NCBI GenBank assembly: GCA_017627115.1
Contig: JAGAHK010000157.1
Span: 1-7,420, forward strand
DNA from: Bacillota bacterium
Lineage (GTDB): Bacteria; Bacillota; Clostridia; Lachnospirales; CAG-274
Length of the DNA: 7,420 nt
Direction: 5' to 3'
Shown: piece by piece, positions 6,188-7,420 of the stretch
Numbering within the stretch: position 1 is the first letter of the stretch
Layout of the letters: each line of letters opens with the position of its first letter
Translations under genes and position numbers: made by a program
Notes under the pieces: generated by a model
The model's input: only the letters and a program-made list of their open reading frames with translations
What the model was told of the DNA's origin: nothing
The model's database searches: none

Positions 6188-7420
6188 TTAATTAAGTATA
6201 CGCTGTGATATTTGTGAGACCTTTTTGTATATCTCGTTTATATCGCAGTTTAAAAAGCCTTTTTCGCGCTCGTAGAGTATTTTTCCGTCTATCATTGTCA
6301 TCAGCACGTTTTCCTTTGAACCACTGTAAACAAGGTTTTGTACAATGTTGTTTTCGGGCTGCATATTAGGCCTTTTAAGGTCGATAACAATAAGGTCTGC
6401 CAGCGCACCCTCGCTTATCCCGAGGGCATTTATGCCAAGCGCCTTTGCGCCGTTTTGCGTTGCCGCTTTGAGGACGGTATGTGCGGGCATGGCGGCGGCA
6501 TTTTCTGTTTTAAGCTTTTGAAGGGCGGTAGCAAGCCACATTTCGCGGAACATATCAAGACAGTTGTTGCTTGCGGGCCCGTCGGTGCCAAGTGCGGTGT
6601 TTACACCTGCTTCGCAAAGTGTGACAAAGGGTGCGGTGCCGCTTGCAAGCTTGCAGTTTGAGCCGCTGTTGATAACTGCGGTACAGTTATGCTTTTTCAT
6701 TATTTTGATATCGTTGTCGTCAAGCCATACACAGTGCGCAAAAATGCCGCCGTCTATGTCGAGTATGCCGAGCTTTTCAAAAAGTGCGGTCGGTGTCAGA
6801 CCATAGCGTTTTTTACATTCCTCAACTTCAAACCGTGTTTCACTCATATGTGCGCCCAAAGGCGTGTTGAGCCTGTGACTCAATTCTGCCATGCCTTCAA
6901 GCAGTTCGCGGCTTGTGGTGTATTCCGCATGAAAACCCGGTATAAAGCCCACAAGAGGGTCGTAGGAATTGTATTTATGATAGTTTTCTTCTATTTCGGG
7001 TATGCTCTCTTTGAAATTGTTGAGCGAGCTTAAAATAGTGGTGCGGAAGCCCATATCCACGCTTGCTTTTGCAACGGCTTCGGGGAAAAAATACATATCA
7101 AAGCAGGCTGTCATGCCGCTTGTGAGGTATTCCGCAAAGGCGAGCATAGTACACCAATATGCGTCTTCATCGGTCATTTTCGCTTCGGCAGGAAATATTT
7201 TTTCATTCAGCCACCTGTCAAGCGGCAGATCTTCCGCATAAGAACGCAAAAATGTCATTGGTGAGTGCGTGTGCAGGTTTTTGAAGCCCGGCATAAGCAG
7301 ATTGCCGCCAAGGTCGATCTCCTTTTCGTATTCCTGCGGTGTTTCGGGCTTGCCTATATATTTTATAATATTTTTTTCTATGCTTATCTCACCGCTTTGC
7401 ACCGACATATCGGGCATAAG
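6188..7420 (-). CDS. Amidohydrolase, 5'-methylthioadenosine/S-adenosylhomocysteine deaminase type (5' end missing)
   Basis: Cytoplasmic metal-dependent deaminase of the ATZ/TRZ (COG0402) group, probably deaminating methylthioadenosine, S-adenosylhomocysteine or adenosine in purine and methyl-cycle salvage. The frame stays open to the window edge. The first in-window ATG (7417) lies within the usual N-terminal beta strand, so the true start is probably just upstream. Numbering from that Met: metal ligands H49 and H51 (NLHTHSPM), substrate Glu E78, H163 (GFHAEYT), metal ligand H190 (GAHMSE), H228 (AHC) and D279 (GTDG). KLASG (256-260) and SNNCLDMF are also typical of the family. Two deviations stand out: NSGSN (250-254) where NPxSN is usual, and HAEYT where HxPYT is usual. 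The substrate may therefore differ. The gene precedes the Mbeg1-like hydrolase by 45 bp. The stop codon lies in the palindrome CTTAATTAAG (6187-6196). Confidence 0.87.
   Translation of the reverse strand, partial: LMPDMSVQSGEISIEKNIIKYIGKPETPQEYEKEIDLGGNLLMPGFKNLHTHSPMTFLRSYAEDLPLDRWLNEKIFPAEAKMTDEDAYWCTMLAFAEYLTSGMTACFDMYFFPEAVAKASVDMGFRTTILSSLNNFKESIPEIEENYHKYNSYDPLVGFIPGFHAEYTTSRELLEGMAELSHRLNTPLGAHMSETRFEVEECKKRYGLTPTALFEKLGILDIDGGIFAHCVWLDDNDIKIMKKHNCTAVINSGSNCKLASGTAPFVTLCEAGVNTALGTDGPASNNCLDMFREMWLATALQKLKTENAAAMPAHTVLKAATQNGAKALGINALGISEGALADLIVIDLKRPNMQPENNIVQNLVYSGSKENVLMTMIDGKILYEREKGFLNCDINEIYKKVSQISQRILN

Overview
This window looks like chromosomal DNA from an anaerobic, Gram-positive Clostridia-type Firmicute. 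The pointers are a class A flavodiiron protein, a polysaccharide deacetylase with a copper-amine-oxidase-like stalk, a membrane-anchored L,D-transpeptidase with a Thr/Pro-rich tail, strong AGGAGG-type Shine-Dalgarno sites and Rho-independent terminators. The Thr-rich TKAP linkers recall Ruminococcus / Oscillospiraceae proteins; that placement is inference.

Layout. (1) 32-1201 (+): a complete flavodiiron protein for O2/NO detoxification. It ends at a bidirectional terminator shared with the convergent next gene. (2) 1293-3212 (-): a membrane-anchored YkuD L,D-transpeptidase with an unusual repetitive C-terminal tail. (3) 3213-3444: a compact divergent control region. It holds two back-to-back promoters of the form TTGAAA-N17-TATAYT-like, with a perfect 17-bp palindrome between their -35 boxes. 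(4) 3445-4773 (+): a secreted or membrane-tethered NodB-family polysaccharide deacetylase. (5) 4774-4933: a bidirectional terminator, then two tandem identical 37-bp units, each forming a GAAA-tetraloop hairpin with a T-tract. (6) 4934-6142 (-): an Mbeg1-like (DUF2974) alpha/beta hydrolase with three 11-residue amphipathic repeats at its C-terminus. (7) 6188-7420 (-): the 5'-truncated end of an amidohydrolase of the 5'-methylthioadenosine / S-adenosylhomocysteine deaminase type, probably cotranscribed with gene 6.

How they fit together. The central pair (L,D-transpeptidase and deacetylase) should both modify peptidoglycan at the cell surface, one by making 3-3 cross-links or attaching proteins, the other by removing N-acetyl groups. 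The shared divergent promoter region suggests coordinated control. The flavodiiron gene and the amidohydrolase/lipase pair look like independent neighbours. No mobile element, CRISPR array, tRNA or rRNA is visible. I found no clearly new multi-gene system. The most interesting items are the divergent cell-wall control region, the tandem terminator repeat and the in-frame hendecad duplication in the lipase-like protein.
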